64,000 nt of DNA from Perca fluviatilis (lineage: Eukaryota; Chordata; Actinopteri; Perciformes; Percidae): the NCBI RefSeq assembly GCF_010015445.1, contig NC_053133.1, positions 5,274,192 through 5,338,191 of the forward strand. Direction: 5' to 3'. This document shows positions 10,694 through 21,350 of this stretch, one piece after another. The notes under the pieces were generated by a model. It did no database searches, was not told where the DNA came from, and saw only the letters and a program-made list of their open reading frames with translations. The translations under genes and the position numbers were made by a program. Position 1 is the stretch's first letter, and every line of letters begins with the position of its first letter.

Positions 10694-11548
10694 GTTTCCA
10701 TCCACTTGTCAATCGAATTATCTAAAGTTCGGTAAAAAAACTCATGCGAATAAAGCTGGTGAAAGTGTTTCCATCCAACGGCTTTAAAGTGAATTAAAAA
10801 CCTGTGCGTAATGACGTCACATGCTGTTTTGCGATTTAAATTGGTATATCATTCATTTTCGCACTGAATCGCACAACATTCAAGCAAACTTTTGCGAACA
10901 AAGTTTTGCTAGACAAAAGTAGTTGTTATTATTAGAAGCTCCGATGGGCCTTTGGCCGAGGATCTGATCCAGCTCATCGAAAAGGTGGAACTTGCCTTTT
11001 ATTTTCCCTCCGGCACCGCTGCGAGACAACTCTCTCTATTTTGAGACATGTATCGCTGTTTGAGCGCCTTCCATTTACTCCGGCGGACGTCCCACGGCTT
11101 GTCGTAACCTTTGTTGGTCATTTCCTTTGCGAGTTCCTGATAAATTATGGCATTTCTTAGATTTTTAATCTAAAATAGGCGTTATAGTTTGCTCGTAAAT
11201 TAAATTCAAAAAGTCTCTCGTCTCCTCATTCGTCCACTTACATCTGTCTTTGTTGACACCTGTCATGTGTGCAAACAGAGCGGAAATACTGGGCGGAAAT
11301 GAACTAAAACTTCTTTTTGTGGCAGGTTGCAACCATAAAATGACCTAAAACTTAATTGCAATTCATTAATTTATTCGGCAAATAACGTTTTCGTTTATCG
11401 CATAAGCCGTATATCAATCAAGAGAAAATCCGATGAGACGGAACGTATTTGAGTCGATATTCATGAAATTGTATCGAATTTTACTGTTTCCATAAGCCAT
11501 TTTTCATTCGATATCACTTAATTCGGATAAAAACGTGTGGATGGAAAC
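10694..11548. mobile_element. Harbinger-type element with Myb-like gene remnant
   Basis: The ends are inverted: GTTTCCATCCAC on the left (10,694) and GTGGATGGAAAC on the right (to 11,548). Inside, the minus strand encodes a Myb/SANT-like protein fragment of the kind that accompanies PIF/Harbinger transposases. No target duplication was confirmed. The superfamily is inferred from the gene content. Confidence 0.65.
10999..11249 (-). pseudogene. Myb/SANT-like (trihelix) DNA-binding protein fragment of PIF/Harbinger
   Basis: Minus-strand frames give DRCKWTNEETRDFLNLIYEQ, then after a stop and frameshift near 11,165 NAIIYQELAKEMTNKGYD, then SKWKALKQRYM, ending in a stop at 10,999-11,001. The spaced Trp residues, acidic E-E-T start and the final K-W-K-x-L-K-x-x-Y helix fit the Myb/SANT-like accessory protein that helps Harbinger transposase enter the nucleus and bind ends. 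About 75 residues survive; no start codon is evident. Confidence 0.7.
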
Positions 11549-11588
11549 ATTGCTATTGATTGTTTTCCATGATTCTCAGTTTCTGTTT

Positions 11589-11590
<2 letters not shown>

Positions 11591-11626
<36 letters not shown>

Positions 11627-11633
11627 AGAGAGA
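11591..11633. repeat. (GA)n microsatellite
   Basis: Near-perfect GA run with one interruption. Confidence 0.95.
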
Positions 11634-12030
11634 GTGTGATAACGAGTGGCACAGGTAAAGCTACATAAATGGTGACAGAGAGGCTGTCGGGGGGCTTCTT
11701 ATGAAGAGTTGGCAGATAAGTAACAGCTGTTAAAGAGGTTTTATCCAGACGCTGGATGTTTGTTTGTCCGATGGAAGGGACTGGAGGTGCATTGGCTTTA
11801 TATTGCAGACAGCCAGGTGCTCAGAGAAAGGATTAACCCCGGCTATCTGCATCATCTGCAGGAAGCAGGAACACATTTACTCAATGGACGGCAGTTTGTA
11901 TCGGAAATCAATCTTTTGCTGTATGAATGTGAAATGAATGTACACTCTAAACAGTTAACCTCTTATTAGTTACCAGATGGGGTTCAGTCGTAGACGTGAC
12001 ATCACCCATATGCTTCTGAAGAGCCAAAAT
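11634..12030. other. No gene seen
   Basis: A 69-codon ORF from 11,760 lacks known motifs. The sequence appears unique. Confidence 0.35.
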
Positions 12031-12032
12031 GA

Positions 12033-12430
12033 ATGGCAAAGTGGGCCCACCCATTCTCACTCTCAACTCGTCAAATACTGACGCGTGGTCAGCGGATCTC
12101 GGCGTCAGATACCGATGCAAAATGGGTCAAACAACATTGGACTTTCACCCAGGAGACAGGAGTTCATGTTCTCTCTTGGTTTGAGCAGAGAAACTCTGAG
12201 TATATGTTCAGACATCTGTATCCTAAACACAGTGCAACCCAACCTGTTCTTATTCCCAACTGCTCAAATACTGACACTCGGTCAGTGGCTCTCAGCGTCA
12301 GATACAGACGCAAAAATCATTATTCAGCGTCTGTATGGAACACAGCGGGCAGAGCAGCAGCTGTAAGATGATGTAGTATGAAGAGCAACAACGGTCTCGT
12401 TCTTGTCCCGCGTGTCACTGAAACGTACTG
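12033..12430 (+). repeat. Dispersed repeat family A, copy 1
   Basis: The segment from 12,190 to 12,425 is a close reverse-complement match to 49,290-49,550. Inside it the motif 'tcaaatactgac...ggtcag...ctc..cgtcagatac.gacgcaaaa' occurs twice (about 12,070 and 12,265), so the family has internal repetition. The copy abuts a LINE fragment. Open frames across it are not genes. Confidence 0.75.
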
Positions 12431-12439
12431 CAATGGAGT

Positions 12440-12845
12440 CATGTCTGGGGTCCCCAGCAAAACCCCAGACATGCTGCAGTATGTTCAAAACTCTGCCGCC
12501 AGGGTCTACACCCACACAAAGACCTGGCAGCCCATCACCCCAACCCTCATCCACCTTCAATGGCTGCCAATTAAGTCCACGTTCACAGATAAAATCCTGG
12601 CCCCGCTGTACCTCTCCGACCTCCTCCATCCATACACCCCACCCTGAAACCTTTTCGGTCCTCTGCTCTCCATTCCCCACACCAGACTGTGTAGCTTCGG
12701 AGACAGAGCCTTTAGTGTTGCAGCCCCCATCCCTCTGGAACACCCTCCCTGCAGATATCCAAAATGCTACATCACTGGACATATTTAAAAAACTCCTGAA
12801 ACACCACTTGTTGATCACAGCCCACAACCTCCTTTCATTTTAACA
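12440..12845 (+). pseudogene. LINE ORF2 C-terminal fragment (L2-like)
   Basis: Plus-strand translation in overlapping frames gives MLQYVQNSAARV, WLPIKSTFTDKIL, APLYLSDLLHPY, then SLWNTLPADIQNATSLDIFK and KLLKHHL. This is the post-RT C-terminus of L2/CR1-like LINEs. The copy is 5'-truncated, has at least one frameshift near 12,640, and lacks the RT domain. Confidence 0.8.
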
Positions 12846-14520
12846 TGGGGGTCTGTGGGGATCGACTCCGTTTGGAGCCTGCCTCAAGTGGCCACCGGAT
12901 GAAGGGCTATCTACTGCGCATATTGTTGTACTTTGCTTTTCTTCTGTCTGTCTTCTTCTGTGTTTGACTCTCACGTACTGCTGTGCATTGAACCCAACCA
13001 CCTACGCTCTCACCACAAGGAGAAACAAAGAGGGTTGCTGTGAGTCACTCTACAACTTATTATCTATCTATTTTTTATTATTTGTTCTTTAAACAGACGA
13101 TGCCAGCAGGGAGATGGATGCATCCTTTAAATACACGATGGCACAGCCTTAGTTTGATTAGAATAGAAAGTTTGACTCTGTTGCCAGGCAGTGTGTAAAT
13201 CTAGGTTGTAAAAGTGTGTTTGGGGTGAGCGGTGATATTTCAGTCAGTGTGGAGGTTTTCAGTTGAAGTGCAAATAGAAAAAACTTTTCTCAGGTGAGAA
13301 ACTTGGATCGCTCCAATGTACTCAACTCCTGGCAGCATGAGAAAACAGCCTTGTTAGAGCTTGGTGACAGTGGCTTCTGACCTGCGATTGTTATTTTAAA
13401 GGGTGCTGAGACTCTAAAGATTGTAAAGTTTTATAATGCCTGCATCTTCACTGGCACTGCAGGCAGCCATATCTGTATCATCAAAATCAATTCACTCACA
13501 CTTGAAAAACTTCCAGTACATTATTGTTGCATGGTAATACAGTTTAAAAAGTGGTCACAGGGTTAACCCTCCTATCAATACTGTGAAGAATGAATGCAGT
13601 CTTCACTGTCATGGATTACACAACTTAAGGAAGTTGCAACTGTTGGCTAATTTCTTTGCATACAAAAATACATGGAAATTAGTAGATGGCTGTTACTTCA
13701 GAAAAAGATACATAAACATTTTAAAACCGTCAAACTGAACATATTTACATATTATTTTTGTGTGGATCTCGATTGGCAGTAGCCCCGACCGACAGATAGG
13801 TAGCTACGTGATTTAGGAAGTAATTCACTGTCAGCGTGAAATTGGTTCTGACGCAGGCTTCGGAAACTATGACATTAAACTTTTTGTCCGACCTCCACAG
13901 TCCAGCCCAATTTGGCATGACTTGCTAGCTCATGATTATAAGTCAACAAACTTGCAAACCAGTCTATGTTGTGCAATGCAATCAGACACAATGCATAATT
14001 TAATACAAATGTGAAACATAAAATTGTGAAAGTGGACTTTCAACAAGAGAATGGATACAGTGTGTGTAAAACATAATTGGCACACCGCAGGCATACTTCC
14101 CAGACTGTAGCAGTGTTGGCATACTGCGCAGGATGTATTTGGGGTAAATTAAGTCCAGATTGATTTCATGGAGCATACGATTTATCCACAGAAGTGGTTA
14201 AAGAGTAAAATTCTTTACAAACATGACATGTTACCTGTGAATGCCACTGCAATGATGGCAGTTTGTTGTGAAAGTTACTTCATAACTGAACTTAACAGGA
14301 AACATTAGTACATACTTTTTCACTTGTGCTATCAGCTTCAGTATGATACACATTTTTTTTTTCATCTTGAAGTATTTTGGCCTAAGTGTGTGGGTGGGTG
14401 GGTGGTCAGGCAGAGCAGCACACATCATCATTTAATGATGGCTTAGCAAACGGTACATGTACACTCGACAAAGATGAATGATGCTCCCGGCTGGTCGAAA
14501 TTGTTGCATGACGCCTCGCT
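12846..14520. other. No gene seen
   Basis: The first 150 bp may be LINE 3' UTR. Beyond that the sequence is AT-rich and apparently unique, without recognisable exon, repeat end or RNA gene. Confidence 0.4.
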
Positions 14521-14522
14521 CT

Positions 14523-14525
14523 CTG

Positions 14526-14561
<36 letters not shown>
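14523..14561. repeat. (TC)n microsatellite
   Basis: Pyrimidine repeat that creates the serine/leucine-rich start of a spurious 129-codon frame. Confidence 0.95.
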
Positions 14562-15329
14562 GCTCTCTGTGTCTTTCTGAAGTCTACAGTCTACTGAAGT
14601 CAGTAAGCTGGAGCATCTGGGGTCCATTGGGGGCGAGCGAGGCAGAGAGCAGAGCTATAGGGGCCAGCTCTTTGATTTTCCTGTCACGGCTGCTTATAAT
14701 GATTAATGTCTGGACTTTGGGGCCACTCTGTGTGATTATGGGGCTCCTTCTCCTCTCGCTCTGCAAATACAATCATGCACAGATACTGGCGCGTGATTGT
14801 TTCACCAAGTTCCAAATCGAACAACAAAATGTGTTTGTCCACACCCTCTGGAAAGACACGTAGAAGCGCCTTCTGCTCTGACGTGCCTATCAGCAAGATG
14901 ACCTTATGAATATCAGCAGGATGACATCATGTGTCTGTGTCTTTCACAACAGTTACACACCACTAGGATTAGTAATAGTTTGGGTTTTATTCCGATACCC
15001 ATCCTAAAATGATACTTTGAAAACGACAGCTTATTTATTGCCATATGGTCAATTTAAATATTACTTAACCAGTCAGTTGCTGTTAACCAACAAAAATAAG
15101 AACCACGAGATGGCACAAGGGAACTTTAACCCTTTCTCCAGGTGCACCTGAACATGCAGCATTGTGTCCCGTCGGTGTTGTTTGGTCCGGTAGATACTGG
15201 CCATTTTGGAACCAGTGCCATATTGGTTATATACTGTTTAGCAGAGATGTTGACCCCATATGAGTCAAGCCTTCAAGGTGGGTTCTTCTGGCCGTTCCAA
15301 ATCTAAAGGTTTGCCATCAGGACCCCTCC
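14562..15329. other. No gene seen
   Basis: 14,580-14,900 is moderately GC-rich and unique-looking; 14,985 onward is AT-rich. No coding support. Confidence 0.35.
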
Positions 15330-16060
15330 ACTTTGGAACAATCTGCCTGAGATCAGAGTCACAGAATCAGTGAATTTGTTAAATCACTTCTTAAAACCCA
15401 TTTTTTTTTTTTTAGACTTGCCAGTGTTTCCCACACAGACTAATTTGTGGCGGTGCGCCATACAATCAACACCGGCTGCCACATATTGGTTTTGTTCTAA
15501 AAAAAATGTTTACGTTATATAAAACACGCAGCGTAGTTGTTCAGCTGCATTTCCTTTCCATGCTCTCCTCCGTCTCTCTGTCACATACACACACAGCCCC
15601 TCGCCTCCGTGCACACAGCGTCTGTCTCCATGAAAACGAGAGAAGACGGCTGGCAAAATTCACAAGTTCACGAAAGGTTGGCATCTCGTGAGCACCTTTT
15701 ACACAATCCCTCTGAACACAATGTTGTCAGTGTGTTAATGTCCCGACCCGACCCTTGGCAAACAAGGGATTGCAACCGCTTTAGAAAGTTAACTACTCGC
15801 AAGTTTGCGGTAAAATGCAGTTGGGTTGTCAAGGTCAAAACACTATATGTAGCAGCTGTGAATCAAATAAACTTATTATAAATAATGTTATGTCATTTTT
15901 TTACTTGCACTGATAATCAGTGGGAACCACTGCATGCTTTCTTTTTAGTAATTTTATTTTACTCATTGGTTGTTCAGCCCACTGAGCTCTATGTCGATAT
16001 ATTAACCTGGATATCCCTTTGGAAGCTCTGTTTCAAAGGTGCTATATAAATAAAGTTAAT
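15330..16060 (+). mobile_element. LINE 3' end interrupted by a hAT
   Basis: At 15,330-15,410 the plus strand reads PLWNNLPEIRVTESV, a LINE ORF2 C-terminus, followed by a poly-T stretch. After the hAT insertion the same 3' UTR continues to 'aggtgctatataaataaagt' at about 16,038-16,057, a frequent terminal sequence of fish L2-type LINEs. The RT itself is absent. Confidence 0.65.
15422..15932. mobile_element. hAT-like MITE inside the LINE 3' UTR
   Basis: The 511-bp insert starts CAGTGTTTCCCACA and ends GTGGGAACCACTG, an imperfect terminal inverted repeat typical of hAT elements. The flanks do not show a clean 8-bp duplication, so the call rests on the ends and on LINE sequence on both sides. 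Confidence 0.65.
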
Positions 16061-16318
16061 ATAATCATTTACATTTTTTAAATTTTTTTATTATTAATAC
16101 CAACTCTGGAGTCCCGTGTCATGTGTGGTAGGTTTAAACCAGAGTAGGCCTATATCAGCCACAGTACCTTTACAACACTGACTACAGTATGTGCAGTGGA
16201 AAGAATATGTAATGTGAGAGAGCTGCTGCCTGAGCAAACAGCCAGGAGCACCAGGGCACTGCATGCATACAAATAAATCCAACAGGTCAAGTTAAATCAA
16301 TATGTGTGCACATGAGCT

Positions 16319-16319
<1 letters not shown>

Positions 16320-16389
<70 letters not shown>
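16320..16389. repeat. (CT)n microsatellite
   Basis: About 35 nearly perfect units; the source of a leucine/serine ORF that is not a gene. Confidence 0.98.
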
Positions 16390-16393
<4 letters not shown>

Positions 16394-17233
16394 GCCTGAA
16401 ACCAGGGAAGTAAGTCTCAAACTTGTGATGTCAGCAGGTAGAAGGGCTGAACCTCAGTTCTCTTATTTGATATCTCCCCACTTGACCCGGAATTAGTTCT
16501 GGTCCTCCTTCTTGAAGGCCGTCTAAAAGCTCTTATTCCTGCCATCATATGATGATATGATTGGCCCACATATGTGTCTTGCATGTGAACGCTTGTCCCT
16601 CACATCCTCGGTCTCTGACTGACCGGTCCACAGAGCGCATTTAAGTCCCGACGCCACCGGCGGGGACAACAACTCCACAAAGTGCCTGTAGCTAGCTTAA
16701 AAACAGGAGATTTAAGCATGTCAAATTATTATTTTAGCACCCTTTGTCTACCAGAGAGGACAAGTTAGCGGTTACTAAGCTAATGTTAGTTATGTGTTAG
16801 CAAGCTAAGGCACTTGCAAACTTAATACTTCACAGATTTATCCACATTCCACAATAACACAAGTTACATACTGTGTACAAAATGCAGCTTTAGTTTAAAT
16901 TAAAGACCTGTCACTTGTTTACTATACAAGACGTCTCGATGACAGGCAGCCATGCTTCACCCTCAACCTTTAGCCATCTTGCCATCAACAACCAGGCAGC
17001 CTTTTTGATTCAGTGAGTTCACTATCATACTATCTTACTGACCACTCAGCTAGGTAGCAGTATTAGGGGCTGGTATGCACATGTGTTAAAGGGGAGTGCA
17101 AGGATGGGTGGTGTCTGGCTGATTGTGTTGGGCTAGTCTGGGTCTTAAAAGTCCAAGACTGATTTTATTTATTTTTTTACCCCAGTGGAGCCACAGATAT
17201 CCTTCATCTGTCTTTCATATGACACAAGGACTG
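16390..17233. other. No gene seen
   Basis: Includes palindromic 'catatgatgatatga' near 16,546 and short repeat-like pieces at 16,610-16,800. No coding evidence. Confidence 0.35.
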
Positions 17234-17616
17234 TTGAACCCTTTTGTGGTGTTCGGGTCTGTGGGACCCATTTTCAGTGTTTGCTAAAAGAAAAATTATG
17301 CTATTTATTATTTCTTCTAACTCAAACTCATTGGCCTTGACTCATTTTCTGTGAAGAACTGCACACGGTACACCCCCCCCCCCCTCCCCCCTACACATAA
17401 CTATTACATATGAGCAAATGATCATATGATCATAACTGATCTCTCAGGGTTAAATTTCACATATGACCCATAAATGATGTATATATCATTGGTAATTGAG
17501 CTAAAGAAAGTAAGTATTTTTACATAAATTGTTATGGCTGTATTGATTTAAAAGCCTGATAATGTGGTGGGTGCATTGGCTGTGCAACAAAAATATGAAC
17601 ACCACACAAGGGTTAA
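17234..17616. mobile_element. piggyBac-like MITE
   Basis: The left end TTGAACCCTTTTGTGGTG and the complement of the right end TTAACCCTTGTGTGGTG form a terminal inverted repeat. TTAA is intact at 17,613-17,616 and altered to TTGAA on the left. The interior has a poly-C run at 17,371-17,390 and AT-rich sequence. Same end type as the insert at 1,530-1,800 but a different interior. Confidence 0.75.
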
Positions 17617-17619
17617 GGG

Positions 17620-17659
17620 TATGTTGCCTTTTCATATTGTATATTGAAAAGGCAACATA
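17620..17659. repeat. 15-bp perfect hairpin
   Basis: The arms TATGTTGCCTTTTCA (17,620-17,634) and TGAAAAGGCAACATA (17,645-17,659) are perfect inverted repeats around a 10-nt loop, three bases outside the piggyBac-like element. Confidence 0.9.
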
Positions 17660-18643
17660 TATTATATATCATTGGACTTTAAAGACTTTTGTGTGTAGAG
17701 GAGCTGAACTGCATAGTAATTGTATTATTTTGTCTTGCAACCCATGCTAAAGGATGCATGTTCACTCAGGGCTTTGAGACCGCCACTAATGGTCTAAAGT
17801 TTCAGAGGTTTTTCCACCCTCGCAAATAAAAAAGAAATATAAAAAATGTAACATTTTGGAGCATTTTGCTTGAGAACGTCACACAATTCTAAATGAGTTT
17901 GACAATAATGCGGTTGGTGTTGGTCATCAAACACCGATCCTGTTTGAAGCTGAGTAGTCTCTTTATGTCCTTTCCCCCAAACATTTCAGTCTAATTCACA
18001 TGTCAGATTGTGGACACGACTTGTAAACAGCACTGTGACCAGCTATCTGATACATTTCAATCCAGCGACAAAGCTCTGTATGGCTGAACTGTGCTGTCTC
18101 ATTGTGACTGACAAAGGCTCGGCGAGCAGTGCGCCCGTCTTTTCAGAACTCCTGCGATAGTGATCAGCGGTAGTCAGCCATGCCTCTTCGGCTGTGAATA
18201 CAGCACTATTTGATCTGGCATTAGCAGCTTTCAGTCTTTAATATAAAGGATTATCTCCTCTTCACTTGGATGTTACGCTCTTGACCTCCCCTGATCACTG
18301 AGAGTCAGAGAGATGGAGGAAGAAAGGAGGACAGAGAGAGGGGTGGGGGTAGAGGATGGAGGAAGGAAATCAAGGACAAAGAGAGAATGAGAAAGACGAG
18401 GGAGAGCTGACTGGAAAGGTGGGAGGAGAGAGTGGTAGAGGTAATTAAGGATGAGATTAAGAAAAGAGGAGAGGAAGGAGGGGTGTATGGTGATGAGACA
18501 AACCAGGCACTTCTTAAGGGGGGAGGGGGGGGCAGGAAAGATGATTAAGTCCTGTGTGGATGAAGCTGACTTTGAACTCAGCAGCTGCACTGGTTGCTTG
18601 GATTGACAACCCATGAGCCTCAGTCACTGATACTACGAAGATA
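17660..18643. other. No gene seen; possible conserved non-coding stretch
   Basis: 18,060-18,260 is unique, moderately GC-rich and non-coding. 18,290-18,540 is a strongly purine-rich (GGA/AGA) tract, which yields a spurious 113-codon minus-strand frame. Confidence 0.35.
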
Positions 18644-18905
18644 GTCTATATCCACGACGTTCCACTTCCGGGATTGCTCCGGTGCCGCCGGTCCCTCTTT
18701 TCAGACGGATTTTCACCTTCCTCCACACTGCGGTGGATTTCTGAGGACTATGGTTAACTGCTCCTCAGATCTCTGCAGGGTAAATCCAGACAGCTAGCTA
18801 GACTATCTGTCCAATCTGAGTTTTCTGTTACACGACTAAAACTACTTTTGAACGTACACCGTGTTCCACCAAAACAAGTTCCTTCCTGAGGCTATTTTGC
18901 AGATA
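18644..18905 (+). repeat. Dispersed repeat family B, copy 1
   Basis: Shares the blocks 'atccacg.cgttccacttcc', 'gaggactatggttaactgct' and 'agctagctagactatctgtc' with 59,253-59,630. Its end ('gttccaccaaaacaagttcc') matches the complement of 52,400-52,450. All three loci are overlapping parts of one interspersed element. Confidence 0.8.
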
Positions 18906-19075
18906 GTCAGGTCAGGGCAGAACATGCATACATGATTATAACATACATACCATAAACAACAAATATAAGAATGCAAAAACTGAGTCAATGAAGCAATCAC
19001 CTGATTCCACAGAAATAAAGAGAACCCAAAACACCCTGCCCTATGACAACTAACTGTACAAGAAAAAAGTATGAC

Positions 19076-19106
<31 letters not shown>

Positions 19107-19540
19107 ACACACTCACACAATGCATGCTGGCTGACACATCTGCAGATGCTTGCGAGGGATGGATCTGACATGCAGCTGTATTACAAGAGAGGACATAAGG
19201 TGTGATGTGGATGTGTGTGGCCTAACGTATAGTGAATATTTTGGTTGCATTCATGCATTTTGGATGTGAGATTAACTGTAACTGTGCTGAGCTGCATGTT
19301 GGTAAAAAGAACTGTGTGGAAAGATTTAACTAATTATATATAATATTGACAACAACAATAATAATGGCAGGCCCTCACAGTTAGCCAAACTATATGTGAC
19401 ATTTTCAGACTTAATTGGAATCAGTTCACCTGTCATTGTGTGGCTAAGGACCTGGCATCAGTTAGGCTCTACATGTTAGTTTGTTGGTAAAGTACAGGCC
19501 TGTGCGAGTATTTTAAAACGGGCATGTCTCGACATCCTGT
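18906..19540. other. No gene seen; contains a CA microsatellite
   Basis: Imperfect (CA)n lies at 19,077-19,117. The 109-codon minus frame across it is a repeat artefact. Confidence 0.5.
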
Positions 19541-19555
19541 AAAAGTGACATGGCC

Positions 19556-19740
19556 GGGGCGACCTCTAGCTCACCCAGTAAGAGCGTGCGCCCCATGTAG
19601 GCTGAGGCCTTTGCAGCAGCCCGAGTTCGAATCCGACCTGCTACGTGTCATCCCCCATCTCTCTCCCACCTTTCCTGTCTATCCGCTGTCTCTCTGAAAT
19701 AAAGGGGAAAAAGACCCAAAAAAAAATCTTAAAAAAAAAA
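19556..19740 (+). mobile_element. tRNA-derived SINE with target duplication
   Basis: A tRNA-like head carries an A box (TAGCTCACCCAGTAAGAG) and a B box (GTTCGAATCC), the internal RNA polymerase III promoter. It is followed by 'tgtcatcccccatctctctc' and an A-rich tail with AATAAAGGGGAAAAA. AAGTGACATGGCC at 19,543-19,555 is repeated as AAGTGATATGGCC after the tail (12 of 13), the expected duplication of LINE-mediated insertion. Probably the least damaged SINE in the window. Confidence 0.9.
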
Positions 19741-19754
19741 GAAGTGATATGGCC

Positions 19755-20095
19755 TTGCAGACTAAACCTTACATTGCATACACATTGGAAATAATTGACT
19801 GATCTAAAACCCTCCCCGGAATAGCAATAATCCAATCTTAGCAACCGTAACTAGGGATGTTCATGTTCGAGAGTGTAAGGGAGAGCATCAGTATACACAG
19901 AGTTGGGAGGGTTGTGTCTTTTTTTTAATCAGCTTTTCAAAACTGAAAGTACAATAGCAAAAATAATGAATTGTTGGTTAACTGCAGAGGTTAGCAGCTA
20001 ATTACCTTAGATCTGCCCACCAAATCTCTCCCGTTTGAAGGATTTTAATGCTTTGACGTTTTGACCCCACAAGTCTTCCTCAGAATGAGGAATAT
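19755..20095. other. No gene seen
   Basis: AT-rich. 20,050-20,090 ('gacgttttgaccccacaagt') resembles a sequence common near the 3' ends of some fish retroelements. Confidence 0.35.
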
Positions 20096-20314
20096 TTGTT
20101 TCCATCTCCAGCAGAGCCTTATTTGTTTGGAGAAGCCGGAACAACCAACAAGCTCAACAACACACCTCCAAGTAAAACTGAGTCTGGAGCAGAGTCTGAA
20201 CCAAAATCTGGAGCAGAGTCTAAACCAGATTCTGGAGCAAATTTCACATCACAAGCACCAATGCAGTCTCCCCTCAAAGACATTCATGGGTTCAATTGTT
20301 CACATGAAATGTGA
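20096..20314 (+). other. Candidate coding segment with octapeptide repeats
   Basis: After 'tttccatctccag' an open frame reads AEPYLFGEAGTTNKLN and then tandem octapeptides SGAESEPK, SGAESKPD, SGANFTSQ, ending with TGA at about 20,312. The DNA repeat period is 24 bp, so it keeps frame. The acidic Ser-Gly-Ala-Glu repeats are unlike the transposon proteins nearby. There is no homology I can name. It could be a terminal exon or a chance frame over a short tandem repeat. Confidence 0.2.
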
Positions 20315-21090
20315 CAGAAATAATGTGAAAAATGAATACTGAGAGCTAGAGAGAAACTCAAACCCTGCATATTATCTCACCTGCACACAGCTGGTCTGCT
20401 CACAAGTGCAAGTTACACAAATGATGATCTGACAAGCACTCCATTTGAAGCGTAATGAGCCTTTTTAAGCTGTGCTTGTTTAGGCATCCATCTCATGTGT
20501 GTCTGACGGAAAATAATCTTTCATTCAAGTTTCATGTTTGTAGCATGGTCCTGAAGGGTACTTTTACGCTTCAAATACATTTTTGTCTGTTTTACACATG
20601 GAGCAATGATTGTGTGTTGCCAAAACATAGTGATCTCCACCCAATACTGAACCTGTAGAAATTGTATTAATTATTGAATTTACAACTTTTATTCAAAGCT
20701 TTGTTTGAGTACGCACAACTCACGTTGTCTGGTCTTGGCAAAAAGGCCCTGGGCGGTGGATACCATAAAGCAAAGCTAAACTCACGTATTGCTGATTGGT
20801 TGTGATGCTCCCACCTCTGTGCCTCTCCTCCCACATGCAGCACATGGCAAGTGACCAAACTATCAAACAGTTGCATGCAGCTGCCTCAGGAAAATGTCAC
20901 TTCACCTGTGCACACCCTCACGTGAAAAATCGAGCATCCTTGATGATGATCGATGAAGAAAAACTCTTTATTGCATCATACCTACAGTTAATGCAGATCT
21001 CATTGAAACCTCACATTGAATATTGCTCCTATTAACTAAATGTTTCATTTCTTTTTTTCTTTTTTTTTCTCTCAGGAATGTAAAAGTGAG
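20315..21090. other. No gene seen; segment related to 25,150-25,290
   Basis: 20,935-21,060 ('gatgaagaaaaactc' to 'actaaatgtttcat') is recognisably similar to 25,185-25,275. Otherwise no feature. Confidence 0.45.
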
Positions 21091-21093
21091 GGA

Positions 21094-21350
21094 GCCTGGG
21101 TGGCTCACCTGGTGGAGTGCGCGCCCATGTACGGAAGCTCGGTCCTCGGCACAGCGGCAGCAGGTTCTGCTCTGGCCTGCGGCCGTTTGCTGCATGTCAC
21201 TCCCTTCTCTCTCCCCTTTCATGTCTAAGCTGTCCTGTCATAATAGGTGTTTGGTGTTTTAAGCCCCCAACGTTGCCTTCCAGCAGCACTGCCTGATAGG
21301 CACTAGGATTAGGCAATGGTTAGGGTCGGGGTAGGTTTAGAGTTAGTGGG
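21094..21350 (+). mobile_element. SINE with inserted MITE, upstream copy
   Basis: A tRNA-like head (A box TGGCTCACCTGGTGGAG; B box degraded) leads into 'ggcctgcggccgtttgctgc' and the pyrimidine tail. At 21,253 begins GGTGTTTTAAGCCCCCAACG, the end of a MITE whose other end is absent here. From about 21,165 the copy is nearly identical to 24,811-24,960. Confidence 0.75.

Noticed and set aside
14474..14863. 129-codon plus-strand open frame with leucine/serine start
   Set aside because: The start is the translation of a (TC)n microsatellite; the rest has no recognised motif.
18273..18614. 113-codon minus-strand frame with proline/serine-rich sequence
   Set aside because: Direct translation of a purine-rich tract.
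19556..19740. Functional tRNA gene
   Set aside because: A and B boxes are present, but the sequence continues into a SINE body with A-rich tail and target duplication, and the tRNA fold is not preserved.
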